NCBI GenBank assembly: GCA_022828225.1
Contig: JAJEJG010000005.1
Location: forward strand, 1 to 64,000
From: Nitrospirales bacterium
GTDB lineage: Bacteria; Nitrospirota; Nitrospiria; Nitrospirales; UBA8639
DNA: 64,000 bases
Direction: 5' to 3'
This document shows positions 25,966 through 36,043 of the stretch, in pieces (within the stretch, counting starts at the first letter, position 1; each line of letters begins with the position of its first letter). A program made the translations under genes and the position numbers. Below the pieces are notes generated by a model that was given only the letters and a program-made list of their open reading frames with translations, did not search any database and had not been told where the DNA came from.

Positions 25966-26110
25966 CGTTCCCCTCCTTTGTAAGGAGGGGCGAGGGGAGG
26001 TAGAGAGACAGTTGACTCTACCCCACCCTTCCCTCCCCTTACAAAGGGGAGGGAAAAGCTGCCTCTTCTCTTACCCCTCTCCCCTTGTGGGAGAGGGTTG
26101 GGGTGAGGGA
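25966..26110. repeat. long imperfect hairpin repeat inside the rTCA operon, copy 1
   Basis: CCCCTCCTTTGTAAGGAGGG at the left faces CCCCTTACAAAGGGGAGG at the right, each arm being itself palindromic. A CTCTCCCC/GGGAGAGGG repeat follows at 26072-26110. It fills the acn-frdB gap. A sister element lies in the aclB-aclA gap. Confidence 0.8.
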
Positions 26111-26122
26111 AAGCACCTCCAT

Positions 26123-28372
26123 TCATGTATTCAACGCATTCAAGGCCGAACCTGCTTTGAACCATTTGATCTGCTGTTCGGTCATGCTGTGCTTGGCTTG
26201 AATCTTGACCTCTTTCCCATCTTTCTTGTGAATGACCACGGACACCGCTTTGCCCGGCGCCAGTCCGTCGAGGCCCGTCACACTGACGCGGTCTTCCTGG
26301 TCGATCTGTTCATAGTTTGCGGGGTCCGCAAAGGTCATGGGCAGAATACCCTGCTTCTTCAGATTCGTTTCATGGATGCGGGCAAAGCTCTTGGTGAGCA
26401 CGGCTTTCACGCCCAGGAAACGCGGGGACATGGCCGCGTGTTCCCGGCTGCTCCCTTCGCCGTAATTCTCATCCCCGACCACGAACGATCCGATGCCCTT
26501 GCCTTTGTAATCGCGCGCGACCTGCGCCAGGGTGAGACCGGATTCGCCAGTCAACACGTTGTTGCCTTTTCCCGCTTCACTCGAAAATGCGTTGTTCGCA
26601 CCCAGGAACATATTGTCACTGATCTTGTCCAAATGTCCACGAAACTTGAGCCAGGGACCCGCGGGAGAAATGTGATCGGTCGTGGTTTTCCCCTTGGTCT
26701 TGATCAGCAACGGCAACTTGTCGAAATCCTTGCCGTCCCACTTGGGGAAGGGCTGCAACAGTTGCAGCCGCTCGCTGTTCGGAGGCAGATCCACGGCCAA
26801 CCCCTCGCCGTTCTCCGCCGGAGAAATGAACCCTTCTTCACCCTTGGCAAAACCCTGGGCCGGCAACTCATCCCCTTGCGGCGGATCGAGTTTGATTTGC
26901 TTGCCGTCCGGGGTGGAAATGGTGTCCTGCAAAGGATTGAATCCCAAATCGCCCGTCAGGGCATACGCGGCCACCAATTCCGGACTGGCCAGGAAGGACA
27001 ACGTGTCGGGAATCCCGTCGTTGCGGCCTGGGAAATTCCGGTTAAACGTACTTACGATCGAATCGGACTTGCCTTTGACGCCGTCGGCCCGTTTCCACTG
27101 CCCGATACACGGTCCGCAGGCGTTCGCCAACACGGTGGCGCCCAACTCCTCGAACGTCTCCAAAAAGCCGTCCCGCTTCATGGTATGAAAGATCCGTTCC
27201 GAGCCCGGTGACACCAAAAACGCGGTCTTGGCTTTCAGGCCCGCCTTCAACCCCTGTTGGGCGATATGCGCGGCACGGCTGATATCCTCATACGAGGAAT
27301 TCGTGCAACTGCCCAGCAAGGTCGCTTTCAACTCCACGGGGTACCCCTTCTCCTTGGCCTCGGCCTCCAACGCGGAGATGGGGCGGGCCAGGTCCGGGGA
27401 ATGCGGTCCCACGACGTGCGGTTCCAGGGTCGAGAGATCGATTTCCAGAATCTCGTCGAAATATTTCTCCGGCGACTCATACACTTCGGGGTCGGCCACC
27501 AGCATCGACTGGTTGGCTTCCGCCAGGTCGGCGATCTCCTTGCGCTCCGTGATATTGAGGTAGTCCACCATCTTTTGGTCAAAGGGAAAGATCGAGGTCG
27601 TCGCCCCGAGTTCCGCGCCCATATTGGTGATCGTGCCCTTACCCGTGGCGCTGATCGTTTCCGCGCCAGGGCCGAAATATTCGACGATCTTGTTGGTGCC
27701 GCCTTTCACCGTCAGCTTGCCGCAAATGTACAGGATCACGTCCTTGGGCGAAGTCCAGCCGTTCAATTTGCCGGTGAGCTTGACCCCGATCAATTTGGGA
27801 TGCAGCACTTCCCACGGCAACCCGGCCATGACCTCTCCGGCGTCGGCCCCGCCGACGCCGATCGCCAGCATGCCCAGCCCGCCGCCGTTCGGCGTATGAG
27901 AATCGGTCCCGATGATCAACCCGCCCGGGAACGCGTAATTCTCCAACACCACCTGGTGGATGATCCCCGCGCCCGGTTTCCAGAACCCGATGCCGTATTT
28001 TTTGGCGGCCGATTCCAGAAAGTTGTACACCTCACGATTTTCATCGCAGGCGCGCAGTAAGTCCTTGGACGACCCCATTTCCGCGCGGATCAAATGATCG
28101 CAATGGATGGTGCTGGGCACCGCGGCTTTTTTCTTGCCCGCCTGGATGAATTGCAACATGGCCATCTGGGCCGTGGCATCCTGCATGGCCACGCGGTCGG
28201 GACGAAGCGCCAACATGGCTTTTCCCCGGTCCCAGACCTGGGTCTCGAGATTATCCGCATGGGATACCAGAATTTTTTCGGCAAGGGTCAACCCGCGACC
28301 GAACTGCTTTCTCGCCGCATCCACGGCCCCGGGCATTTTGGCATACAACGTTTTGACAAGCTCTATCGACAT
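26123..28372 (-). CDS. acn: aconitate hydratase (mitochondrial-like type)
   Basis: Aconitase interconverts citrate and isocitrate. The 749-residue protein has the length of mitochondrial-type aconitase. Cluster cysteines lie in LLGSCTNSSYEDI and NACGPCIGQWKR. The substrate-site motif GTDSHTPNGGGLGMLAIGVG and the swivel-domain GEGSSREHAAMSPRFLG are present. It is the third gene of the rTCA operon, 71 bp after aclA, and would feed citrate to ATP-citrate lyase when the cycle runs reductively. Confidence 0.96.
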   Translation of the reverse strand: MSIELVKTLYAKMPGAVDAARKQFGRGLTLAEKILVSHADNLETQVWDRGKAMLALRPDRVAMQDATAQMAMLQFIQAGKKKAAVPSTIHCDHLIRAEMGSSKDLLRACDENREVYNFLESAAKKYGIGFWKPGAGIIHQVVLENYAFPGGLIIGTDSHTPNGGGLGMLAIGVGGADAGEVMAGLPWEVLHPKLIGVKLTGKLNGWTSPKDVILYICGKLTVKGGTNKIVEYFGPGAETISATGKGTITNMGAELGATTSIFPFDQKMVDYLNITERKEIADLAEANQSMLVADPEVYESPEKYFDEILEIDLSTLEPHVVGPHSPDLARPISALEAEAKEKGYPVELKATLLGSCTNSSYEDISRAAHIAQQGLKAGLKAKTAFLVSPGSERIFHTMKRDGFLETFEELGATVLANACGPCIGQWKRADGVKGKSDSIVSTFNRNFPGRNDGIPDTLSFLASPELVAAYALTGDLGFNPLQDTISTPDGKQIKLDPPQGDELPAQGFAKGEEGFISPAENGEGLAVDLPPNSERLQLLQPFPKWDGKDFDKLPLLIKTKGKTTTDHISPAGPWLKFRGHLDKISDNMFLGANNAFSSEAGKGNNVLTGESGLTLAQVARDYKGKGIGSFVVGDENYGEGSSREHAAMSPRFLGVKAVLTKSFARIHETNLKKQGILPMTFADPANYEQIDQEDRVSVTGLDGLAPGKAVSVVIHKKDGKEVKIQAKHSMTEQQIKWFKAGSALNALNT

Positions 28373-28443
28373 AGGACGTTCTCCGCATGGCTTCCGCGCC
28401 CCGGTCCGGCTGCGAACCGGGACGAAGGAAACCGTGAATGTTG

Positions 28444-30270
28444 TTATTTAAGCGGCGGCACTTCCCGACGCGCGGGCGCCGCGTAGTTCACCAGATAGTT
28501 GAACAACCGGATCAACCGGCTGCCTTGACGTTTTTGATCGGCCCAATGCCCGATCAACCCAATGGTCCTGGACAGGACGAAGAACCCGTTCAAACTGTCC
28601 ACCGGGAATCCGAGATCGACGAGGACGGCCGCCATGGTTCCATCGACGTTCAGAATCAGGTTGTCCTTCTTCGCCGCCGTGATCTTTTCGACTTCCAGGG
28701 CAAAGTCCAAATGCGGGGTGGCCAGATCCAGACTCTTCACATATCCCACCAATTCCTTCACGCGCTTATCAGGGTTTCGCAGGCTCTTCACCCGATGTCC
28801 GATTCCCGGCACCGGACCCACGTTTTTCTTCATGTGGGCCAGGAACTCGTCCACGGACATGTTGTTGTCGATGGCATAGCTGAAGTACCGGCCCGCATCG
28901 GTCACGGCTCCGCCGAATCGCGGACCGATCATGATCAACCCGGCCGCCACGGCTTGCGACAGCCCGATACCGGCACAGGCCCCGATAATGGTGGTCAACG
29001 CTCCGCTGACGCACGGACCGTGATCGGCCGACAGGATGATGATTCGCCGGATGATTTCGGCTTCCTGCTTGGAAACCAGCCGCTTGTCCCACAGGAGCCC
29101 GATGATATGAGGAATGTCATAGCCCTTGTTAATGAGTTCGGACGCCGGATACCCTTCGTACAAGGGCTCGTCGCCCCGGTCATCGCTGATCGTGGACTTG
29201 ATCAGGGGGGCGACCAGGATATCGCCGTCTTTCATGCCCTGTTCCACGGTCCGGGGAAGCTTGGGCTTCTCCGCTTCACTGAGTTCGGGAATCGGCGTGA
29301 CTTCGCCGGACTTCACCAACTCTTCGTACGTTTGCTTGATCGCCGGCCCCAAGGCGCCGAATGTCTCCGGAACGATAGCCCCCGCCTTCTTCAAGGCTTC
29401 CGACTTGGCCCGGGCCGACCCTTCTCCCTGGAGACCTTCCTTGGCTCCGGCGTGCCCGAATTTCATGCCCTTGGGCAGACTTTCCTGGCAAAAACCGGAC
29501 ACCACCGACAGGAGCTTCACCCGGCGTTTCTTCGCGCCGTACCATTCTGCAGCCCGTTCCTCCAAGTCGCCGCCCATCTCGCCGACAATGACCACGGCCT
29601 TGGTTTGCGGATCGTTTTCGAACATCTCGAGGTACGTCACGTAATCCGTTCCCGGGTAGGCGTCCCCGCCGATGCCGATCGCGGTCGTGATGCCGTCGGC
29701 GAACTGCGAGCAAATCCAGATGATTTCATTCGACAGGCCGCCGGACTTCGTGATCACCCCGAAAGACCCCGGACGATAGAGTTTGCAGGCCACCAAGTTG
29801 TCGAACGCCCCGCCGATCACGCCCAAGCGGCATTCGCCCGCGGACATGACGCCGATGGAGGAAGGCCCGTTGAACGTTTTCCCGAGTTTCCGCGCGTGCG
29901 CTCCGAGCAATTTGGAATCCTTTTCAGGCAAGCCTTCCGTGATCATGGACACCACCTGAATGCCGGAATTGTCCAAGGCTTCCTTGGCGCCGGCATAGGC
30001 GCGATCGGCGCCGACATAGACCAGGCTGGTGTTGATTTCCGGGTGATTCGCGGTGGCTTCGGCCACGGTTTTGTAGACCGGAATCGTCAGAAGCCGGTTT
30101 CCGCAGACGACTTCATTGGTTTTCCCGGCATCCGGAGGATACACGAACGCCGAAACGTTTAAAGGCTGTTGAATCATGTGGCGGAACTCGCCCATTCGCC
30201 GGGCCGCGTTCACTCCCGCCACTCCGCCCTGGATCACAACATGTGTTTCTTTCGTTGCCAGAATACTCAT
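28444..30270 (-). CDS. aclA: ATP-citrate lyase large subunit
   Basis: With AclB it cleaves citrate with ATP and CoA to acetyl-CoA and oxaloacetate, the defining step of the classical reductive TCA cycle. The 608 residues equal the known green-sulfur-bacterial AclA length. The N-terminal CoA-ligase part carries the catalytic His in MKFGHAGAKEG; the C-terminal citrate-synthase-like domain has GPVPGIGHRVKS. It is the second gene of the operon, downstream of aclB. Confidence 0.97.
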   Translation of the reverse strand: MSILATKETHVVIQGGVAGVNAARRMGEFRHMIQQPLNVSAFVYPPDAGKTNEVVCGNRLLTIPVYKTVAEATANHPEINTSLVYVGADRAYAGAKEALDNSGIQVVSMITEGLPEKDSKLLGAHARKLGKTFNGPSSIGVMSAGECRLGVIGGAFDNLVACKLYRPGSFGVITKSGGLSNEIIWICSQFADGITTAIGIGGDAYPGTDYVTYLEMFENDPQTKAVVIVGEMGGDLEERAAEWYGAKKRRVKLLSVVSGFCQESLPKGMKFGHAGAKEGLQGEGSARAKSEALKKAGAIVPETFGALGPAIKQTYEELVKSGEVTPIPELSEAEKPKLPRTVEQGMKDGDILVAPLIKSTISDDRGDEPLYEGYPASELINKGYDIPHIIGLLWDKRLVSKQEAEIIRRIIILSADHGPCVSGALTTIIGACAGIGLSQAVAAGLIMIGPRFGGAVTDAGRYFSYAIDNNMSVDEFLAHMKKNVGPVPGIGHRVKSLRNPDKRVKELVGYVKSLDLATPHLDFALEVEKITAAKKDNLILNVDGTMAAVLVDLGFPVDSLNGFFVLSRTIGLIGHWADQKRQGSRLIRLFNYLVNYAAPARREVPPLK

Positions 30271-30360
30271 CGAACTCTCCTGCGTCTCAATATGTTGAAA
30301 AAAGTCTCTCTCTATCCCCCTTTTGTCATTGGAATAAGAAACAATCAGGCCGCTCTCTGA

Positions 30361-30484
30361 TTCCCCTCCTTTGTAAGGAGGGGCAAGGGGAGGTAGATCC
30401 TGCGGCTAAAAGGGAGAAACCTTGTTTTCTACGGACGTTCAACTCTACCCCACCTATCCTCCCCTTACAAAGGGGAGGAAAAAG
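30361..30484. repeat. long imperfect hairpin repeat inside the rTCA operon, copy 2
   Basis: CCCCTCCTTTGTAAGGAGGG and CCCCTTACAAAGGGGAGG bracket a loop that differs from copy 1 (25966). It occupies about half of the 230-bp aclB-aclA gap. Such a stem could stabilise or separate parts of the transcript. Confidence 0.8.
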
Positions 30485-30500
30485 AGGGTCCTCTTTCCTA

Positions 30501-31697
30501 TTATTTCTTGGCCAAGGCCATATCCACGATGTCCGTCAACGGGGTCCGGCGATCAAACACTTCGATCTCGAAGCCTTCGTCCTTCAACGCGTTCATCGCC
30601 GCCAGCCCTTGTTTTTCGTTGGGCCCGCCCCGGCGCACCCAAATGCGCACGCCGTCCAGTTTCCCTTCCGCCTTGGCTTTACGGAACGCATTGATGATGC
30701 CGCCGAACGTCTTCTTGACGTCGGTGAAATTGGCGATGGCCCCGCCCACGATGATGTTCTTGATGCCGGGAAGAGAACAGACCTTGTCGGTCAGGACTTC
30801 GACGGCCCAGTCCGGCGGATCCCCGGAATATTCAGCGTAATTGGCCAACTTGCCGCCGCGGGCCACCACCGCATCAGAGTAGTACACGCTGGCCCCGCCG
30901 CCCGCCGGTAGCATCGCCGTGTCACCGCCCGGAATTTCGATCAGCTTCACGGAACCCTTCACCTTCGAATCCACGGCCATGACCTCTTCTTCATTCTCGG
31001 TGTAAGCCCGGCCGAATTCCGCGGCAAACGGAAACGTCCAGTCCGGATGACGGAATTTGGCGTCACCGTCCAACAGGGTCACGGCATCGAGCGCGACCAA
31101 CTCGCCGGCGGCGTTGAGCACCACCGGATTGATTTCCAGATACTGCGCGTCTTCATTGTCGAAGCACAAAAACAGCTTCCTGGCGAAGTCGGCCACTTTG
31201 GAGATCAAGTCACCGGAAAACCCGGCGTCCTTTGCAAGAGCATCGAGCGCCCCGTCGGAGGGAGCATCGCCCACGACCACGGAGCAGCGTTTCACGCGAT
31301 CCCAATTCGACTCCACTTCGACGCCGCCGCAATTGGCGACCATCACGTCCGCGCCGTCACGTGTCGACTTCACGGCAACGTAATATTCCTCGCTGTGGTC
31401 CACGGCTTCGGACACGATCACTTCCCGAATGGTCAACGTGCCGACGGTCCGTCCGAGCATTTCTTTCGCAGCGGCCTGGGCACCCTTGAGATCCAGACCC
31501 ACCTTCACGAGGCCGAGTTTAAAACGCGACCCCAAGGCCTCATGGGCCTTGACGACCAACGAACTCTTGTTCAACCAATCATTGGCCTGCGCCAACTGTT
31601 CCAGTTCTTCGGCAGAACCGACCACGGCATAATTCGGGGTTTGCAAACCCCACTTTCTCAGCAAGCCCATTCCCGGGCCTTCAAGTACTTTTGCCAT
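30501..31697 (-). CDS. aclB: ATP-citrate lyase small subunit
   Basis: AclB is the ATP-grasp-type partner of AclA. From the ATG at 31697 it has 398 residues, the usual length, beginning MAKVLEGPGMGLLRKWG; the frame stays open 18 codons further upstream into the MITE, but the internal start has an AAAGG ribosome site at the right distance. C-terminal GGAIANFTDVKKTFGGIINA and RRGGPNEKQGLAAM are typical. It is the first gene of the rTCA operon. Confidence 0.96.
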   Translation of the reverse strand: MAKVLEGPGMGLLRKWGLQTPNYAVVGSAEELEQLAQANDWLNKSSLVVKAHEALGSRFKLGLVKVGLDLKGAQAAAKEMLGRTVGTLTIREVIVSEAVDHSEEYYVAVKSTRDGADVMVANCGGVEVESNWDRVKRCSVVVGDAPSDGALDALAKDAGFSGDLISKVADFARKLFLCFDNEDAQYLEINPVVLNAAGELVALDAVTLLDGDAKFRHPDWTFPFAAEFGRAYTENEEEVMAVDSKVKGSVKLIEIPGGDTAMLPAGGGASVYYSDAVVARGGKLANYAEYSGDPPDWAVEVLTDKVCSLPGIKNIIVGGAIANFTDVKKTFGGIINAFRKAKAEGKLDGVRIWVRRGGPNEKQGLAAMNALKDEGFEIEVFDRRTPLTDIVDMALAKK

Positions 31698-31720
31698 AAC
31701 GCAACCTTTGTTAGTCTTGA

Positions 31721-31862
31721 GGAACCTCTGATTTAATGCACCATCGGGCACAGGGCTGCGTTGCGTCCTCGCTCAACCCTTACCTATCTCTCTGATAAGC
31801 CTCGGGTTTCGCTCCGGGACGCCTTGCCCTGCATCCCGCTATCACAATAAATCAGAGGTGCC
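31721..31862. mobile_element. 142-bp MITE-like element with 15-bp terminal inverted repeats
   Basis: GGAACCTCTGATTTA (31721-31735) and TAAATCAGAGGTGCC (31848-31862) are inverted repeats matching at 14 of 15 positions. TTGA flanks both ends directly, a possible target duplication. There is no coding capacity, but the interior is GC-rich and partly palindromic. The element begins 23 bp upstream of the aclB start codon. The remaining gap to the pilX-like gene (31863-32071) holds only a short GAGCCTGTCCTGAG/CTTGTCGAAGG repeat near 31983-32016. Confidence 0.75.
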
Positions 31863-32071
31863 TTGAATGATAAGCGGAGATCCGGACATCAAACGGGGCA
31901 TTGTAAAGAGAATGTATGCCGGTCGCAATCAACCGAAAGGCCCATACCGGGGAGTCACGAAAGACCCAGTAGGGAACGTCCGAGCCTGTCCTGAGCCCTG
32001 AGCTTGTCGAAGGGTCGAAGGATGCCGTCCAGAATTTCAAGTGGCTAAACGGCTCGGCTTTCACCAAACCA

Positions 32072-33403
32072 TTAGAACACTTCACGCCACGTCCTCACCC
32101 GGGTCGGCACGGCGAGCAGCGCGGCTTTCAGGCGGCAACTATCATATTGGACGGTTAAGGGTCCCGTTTGGTCGATCTCACCGGCCCAGATTGCACCACG
32201 AATCACGATGCCGCTTCCAAAGCCGTTGAGAAACAACGTGCCGGTCACCAGGATCATGCCATCCCAGTAAATCTCGCCTTCCAAAGTCGCGTTTCCGTCC
32301 ACCAGGAGGATGCCGAATCCTCTGACTTGCCGAATGCGGATGCCTTGCGGTTGAGGAAATAGCCCACCATCCGCAAAAAACGCCATGGGGACTAGCGCGG
32401 TTCCCAAATGCTGATTGATTTGATCTGCGTTCATTGGCACCGCATCCGTGTTCAATGCAACGACTGCGGCGGCAGGAGCCGGCACGTGGGCACTGTGCTG
32501 AGGACTCGCGGGATTGCCGTTGAATTGAACGGTCGGGGCGCTCGTCACGGTGCCTCCATACACGACAGGTGGCAGGCCGCCGCCTACTCCACAGGCGTCA
32601 TGGCCGTTGATCGTAACTGACGCACCCGCAAGGCTGACGTCTCCGGACGCATGGACCGCTCCGAGCTGGTTCGGGCCGGGCAGGTGAAGCACTTCTTCCT
32701 CCAGAACCACGGTGCCGTTCGTCGCGGACCCATAAGCGACGATTTTCTCGATCGGCAACCACGGTGTGGACGTGTTGGTCGTGAAAGAGACCGGAACGGT
32801 ATCCGTCGGCGAAGGATATCCGTAGTAGATGACGTTGCCTCGGTTGTTCTTGCTGTGGCCGGCTAGTCTGCCGTCGAGGTCAACGTAGTGCGGCGAGGCA
32901 GACTTATGCCCGGCCCGCTCGGCATCGTATTCGGTTTTGTGGCGAATTTTGACCCAGTACGGCAGTTCCGTCTGTAAACTGTTCGGCTGCACCACCATGT
33001 TGGTTGGATTGCCCGGAACAGGAATGAGGTTGGTCCCATGCGGAGCATACTCGGGATCGTCGGTCGGCAACCAATCTGCGGATTGCGCGATGTAAGCCGT
33101 CCACAACGGATCCGGCGACATCGCCCGATCCTCGATGAAGGTAGCCTCAGCCCCCGGGGTCTTCCGCAAACGCGACCGGGCTTCAGCCAGTCCGGCCTCG
33201 GCTGCGTACAACTCTTGCACCGCCCGCTTATGGTTCGCACTGATTTGGATTTCGGTCGAGGTCGTCTGCAGAACCGTCGCCGTGACGATCCCCACCACGG
33301 CCATCAGCAACAGCACCGCCACCAGCGCAAAGCCGCGGTTACGGGTCACGTCCCACCTGCCTACCTGACCCATGCCGCTCTGGTCCTTTGGTTGGGTACG
33401 CAC
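32072..33403 (-). CDS. PilX-like type IV pilus minor pilin
   Basis: The 443-residue protein has a PilX N-terminal segment: [20 protein letters not shown], a hydrophobic prepilin helix preceded by a Gly cleavage site context, then [17 protein letters not shown]. The remainder is a beta-rich domain of unknown structure with [20 protein letters not shown]. It lies apart from the pilD-fimT-pilV-pilW cluster at 55.8-58.2 kb. Start may be residue 1 or Met11. Confidence 0.8.
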   Translation of the reverse strand: MRTQPKDQSGMGQVGRWDVTRNRGFALVAVLLLMAVVGIVTATVLQTTSTEIQISANHKRAVQELYAAEAGLAEARSRLRKTPGAEATFIEDRAMSPDPLWTAYIAQSADWLPTDDPEYAPHGTNLIPVPGNPTNMVVQPNSLQTELPYWVKIRHKTEYDAERAGHKSASPHYVDLDGRLAGHSKNNRGNVIYYGYPSPTDTVPVSFTTNTSTPWLPIEKIVAYGSATNGTVVLEEEVLHLPGPNQLGAVHASGDVSLAGASVTINGHDACGVGGGLPPVVYGGTVTSAPTVQFNGNPASPQHSAHVPAPAAAVVALNTDAVPMNADQINQHLGTALVPMAFFADGGLFPQPQGIRIRQVRGFGILLVDGNATLEGEIYWDGMILVTGTLFLNGFGSGIVIRGAIWAGEIDQTGPLTVQYDSCRLKAALLAVPTRVRTWREVF

Positions 33404-33525
33404 TGGGGCTTTCGATTGATTGCGTCGAATGCCGGTTCTCTCTAAAATTCTCTGTTTGGTTTCCGGAATCGGATTCCGGTTGTTTTGCTAATCTTTTTTC
33501 AACCTTGAACACGAAGGAGGATCAC

Positions 33526-35760
33526 ATGTCAGCAGAACCGGATATTATCTACACCAAAGTCGACGAGGCTCCGGAACTGGCGAGCGGATCATTTTTGCCG
33601 GTCATCCAAGCCTTTGCCGGCACCGCGGGCGTGAACGTCGGCCGGAAGGATATTTCGCTGGCCGGCCGCATTATCTCGCAATTTCCCGACAGCTTGAAGC
33701 CGGAACAACGGCAACCCGATGACCTCGCCCTTCTCGGCGAAATGGTGGAAACGCCGGACGCCAATGTCATCAAACTCCCGAATATTAGCGCATCGATTCC
33801 TCAAATCAAAGGCGCGGTGGCCGAATTGCAAGCCCAGGGATACGCCATTCCCGACTACCCCGAAGATCCCAAGACCGATGAAGAAAAGACCATCAAGGCG
33901 AAGTTCGACAAGGTGAAAGGCAGCGCGGTAAACCCGGTGCTGCGACAAGGCAATTCGGATCGCCGGGCGTCGACCTCCGTGAAACAATACGCCCAAAAGA
34001 ACCCGCACAAAATGGGGGCTTGGGCCAAGGATTCGCAAACGCACGTCTCGTCCATGTCGGGTGGAGACTTCTTTGCCAATGAGAAATCCACGACAATTAC
34101 CGAGCAAACGGCGGGTAAAGGCCGCATCGAGTTCGTCGGCGCGGACGGCAAGGCCACCGTATTGAAAGACAGCGTGACCTTCGACAAGGGTGACGTGGTG
34201 GACGCCACGAAGATGAGCGCCAAGGCGTTACGGCAATTCTTCAAGGAACAGGTCGAGGAAGCCAAGAAAAACGGTATTCTCCTGTCGCTGCACATGAAGG
34301 CCACCATGATGAAGGTCTCGGACCCCATTATTTTCGGCCATTGCGTATCCGTCTATTTTGAGGATGCCTTCAAGAAACATGAAAAGACTTTTGCCGACCT
34401 TGGCGTCAACCCCAATAACGGACTGGGTGACGTCTATGCGAAAATCGGCTCCCTGCCAGCCGCGCAACAAGAGGAAATCAAGGCCGACCTGCAAGCGGCC
34501 ATGCAAAACGGACCGGACCTCGCGATGGTGGACTCCGACCGGGGGATCACCAATCTGCACGTGCCGAGCGACATCATCATCGATGCGTCGATGGCCGCGG
34601 CGCTTCGCGTCGGCGGGAAAATGTGGGGGCCGGACGGTAAGGAATACGACACCAAGGCCATGATCCCGGACCGCAGTTACGCGGGGATTTATCAGGCCGT
34701 GGCGGACTTCTGCCGGGAAAACGGAGCCTTCAATCCGGCCACCATGGGCAGCGTGCCCAACGTGGGTCTCATGGCCCAGAAAGCCGAAGAATACGGATCG
34801 CACGACAAGACCTTCGAGGCACCCGGAAATGGAACCATCCGCGTGATGGATGGAGCCGGGAACGTCCTGCTCGAACAGACCGTGGAACAAGATGACATTT
34901 TCCGCGCCTGTACGGTCAAGGACATTCCGATTCAGGACTGGGTGAAGCTGGCCGTGAACCGGTCCAAAGCGTCAGGAATGCCGGTGGTGTTCTGGTTGAA
35001 CAAGAACCGATCACACGACGCACAGCTCATCGAAAAGCTGAACAGCTATTTGAAAGACCATGATACGACGGGCTTGGACATCCAAATCATGGCCCCGGTG
35101 GACGCCATGAAGCATTCGCTCAAACGGGCCAAGGACGGGCAAAGCACCATTGCCGCCACGGGCAACGTGCTGCGGGATTATCTCACCGACCTGTTCCCGA
35201 TCCTGGAACTTGGCACCAGCGCCAAGATGCTCTCCATCGTGCCTCTTATCAACGGCGGTGGCTTATTCGAAACGGGAGCCGGCGGGTCGGCCCCGAAACA
35301 CGTGCAGCAGTTCGTAAAGGAAGGGCATCTAAGATGGGATTCGCTCGGAGAATTTCTCGCCTTGGCAGAGTCCTTTGCCCATCTAGCCAGGACCCGCAAC
35401 AATAAAAAAGCACAAATCCTGGCGGATACCCTGGACCGAGCCACGGGCAAACTCATGGATAACCGCAAGTCACCGGGCCGTGTGCTGGGGGAATTGGACA
35501 ACATCGGCAGCCACCTGTACGAAGCCCTGTATTGGGCGCAGGAACTCGCCGCGCAAACCGACGAACCGGCGTTACAGGAAAAATTTGCCCCCGTGGCGAA
35601 AGAACTCGAGGCCAACATGGAGAAAATCCTCGAAGAAGTGAAGGCTGCAAAGGGCAAGGCCATGGACGTCGGCGGCTATTACCATCCCGATCCGGCGAAG
35701 GTTGCCGTAGCCATGCGCCCGAGCGCCACGTTCAACAACATCCTCGCCACTTTGGGCTGA
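33526..35760 (+). CDS. icd: monomeric NADP-dependent isocitrate dehydrogenase
   Basis: This is the large single-chain IDH type: 744 residues, with [13 protein letters not shown] and the central [20 protein letters not shown] typical of the family. It interconverts isocitrate and 2-oxoglutarate with NADP(H) and completes the citrate branch of the rTCA genes next door, though on the other strand. An AGGAGG ribosome site at 33515-33520 fixes the start at 33526; the open frame extends upstream to 33388 without support. Confidence 0.96.
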   Translation: MSAEPDIIYTKVDEAPELASGSFLPVIQAFAGTAGVNVGRKDISLAGRIISQFPDSLKPEQRQPDDLALLGEMVETPDANVIKLPNISASIPQIKGAVAELQAQGYAIPDYPEDPKTDEEKTIKAKFDKVKGSAVNPVLRQGNSDRRASTSVKQYAQKNPHKMGAWAKDSQTHVSSMSGGDFFANEKSTTITEQTAGKGRIEFVGADGKATVLKDSVTFDKGDVVDATKMSAKALRQFFKEQVEEAKKNGILLSLHMKATMMKVSDPIIFGHCVSVYFEDAFKKHEKTFADLGVNPNNGLGDVYAKIGSLPAAQQEEIKADLQAAMQNGPDLAMVDSDRGITNLHVPSDIIIDASMAAALRVGGKMWGPDGKEYDTKAMIPDRSYAGIYQAVADFCRENGAFNPATMGSVPNVGLMAQKAEEYGSHDKTFEAPGNGTIRVMDGAGNVLLEQTVEQDDIFRACTVKDIPIQDWVKLAVNRSKASGMPVVFWLNKNRSHDAQLIEKLNSYLKDHDTTGLDIQIMAPVDAMKHSLKRAKDGQSTIAATGNVLRDYLTDLFPILELGTSAKMLSIVPLINGGGLFETGAGGSAPKHVQQFVKEGHLRWDSLGEFLALAESFAHLARTRNNKKAQILADTLDRATGKLMDNRKSPGRVLGELDNIGSHLYEALYWAQELAAQTDEPALQEKFAPVAKELEANMEKILEEVKAAKGKAMDVGGYYHPDPAKVAVAMRPSATFNNILATLG

Positions 35761-35778
35761 CCTACCTGAGACGACGAC

Positions 35779-35808
35779 TGTAGGGCACAACGATCGTTGT
35801 GCCCTACA
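35779..35808. terminator. 30-nt perfect palindrome downstream of isocitrate dehydrogenase
   Basis: TGTAGGGCACAACGA and its exact reverse complement TCGTTGTGCCCTACA are adjacent, 18 bp after the icd stop. It would form a strong hairpin but no T-run follows, so terminator function is only inferred. The remainder of the 283-bp gap to the next gene is AT-rich toward its right end. Confidence 0.5.
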
Positions 35809-35960
35809 AGGCACAGGGCGCCTCGCCCGACCACGCCCAAGTCAAGACGCCTGAAATTCTTTCACTCCCTGCTGATACCCGTCGGAGTGATCCACCACTC
35901 ACTACAACCTGTATTTTGCTTTAGCTCTCAGAATAGGTCTTGCCCTACTTTAACCTAAGC

Positions 35961-36000
35961 GTTATATTATTTTAGTGCAATTGCATTTATAGCATGGAGG
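35961..36000 (+). promoter_or_regulatory. AT-rich upstream region of the GPP34-P450 gene with TAGTGCA motif
   Basis: TAGTGCA (35973-35979) is part of the palindrome TGCAATTGCA (35976-35985). A close match (ATATT-2 variable bases-TTTAGTGCAA) lies upstream of the sterol methyltransferase gene. GGAGG at 35996-36000 is a ribosome-site candidate, but for a 14-codon ORF at 36003, not in frame with the P450. Confidence 0.4.
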
Positions 36001-36043
36001 TAATGCAGGGGGACCAAGGGCAACGGCTTCGACTAAAGAAGAT

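Noticed and set aside
28438-30162. 574-codon open frame on the plus strand
   Set aside because: It is antisense to aclA, rich in His/Arg/Gln and without family resemblance; a shadow of the GC-rich coding strand.
31852-32085. 77-codon frame downstream of the pilX-like gene
   Set aside because: Its text (DPSTSSGLRTG) is the translation of a short dispersed repeat and the frame overlaps the MITE end.
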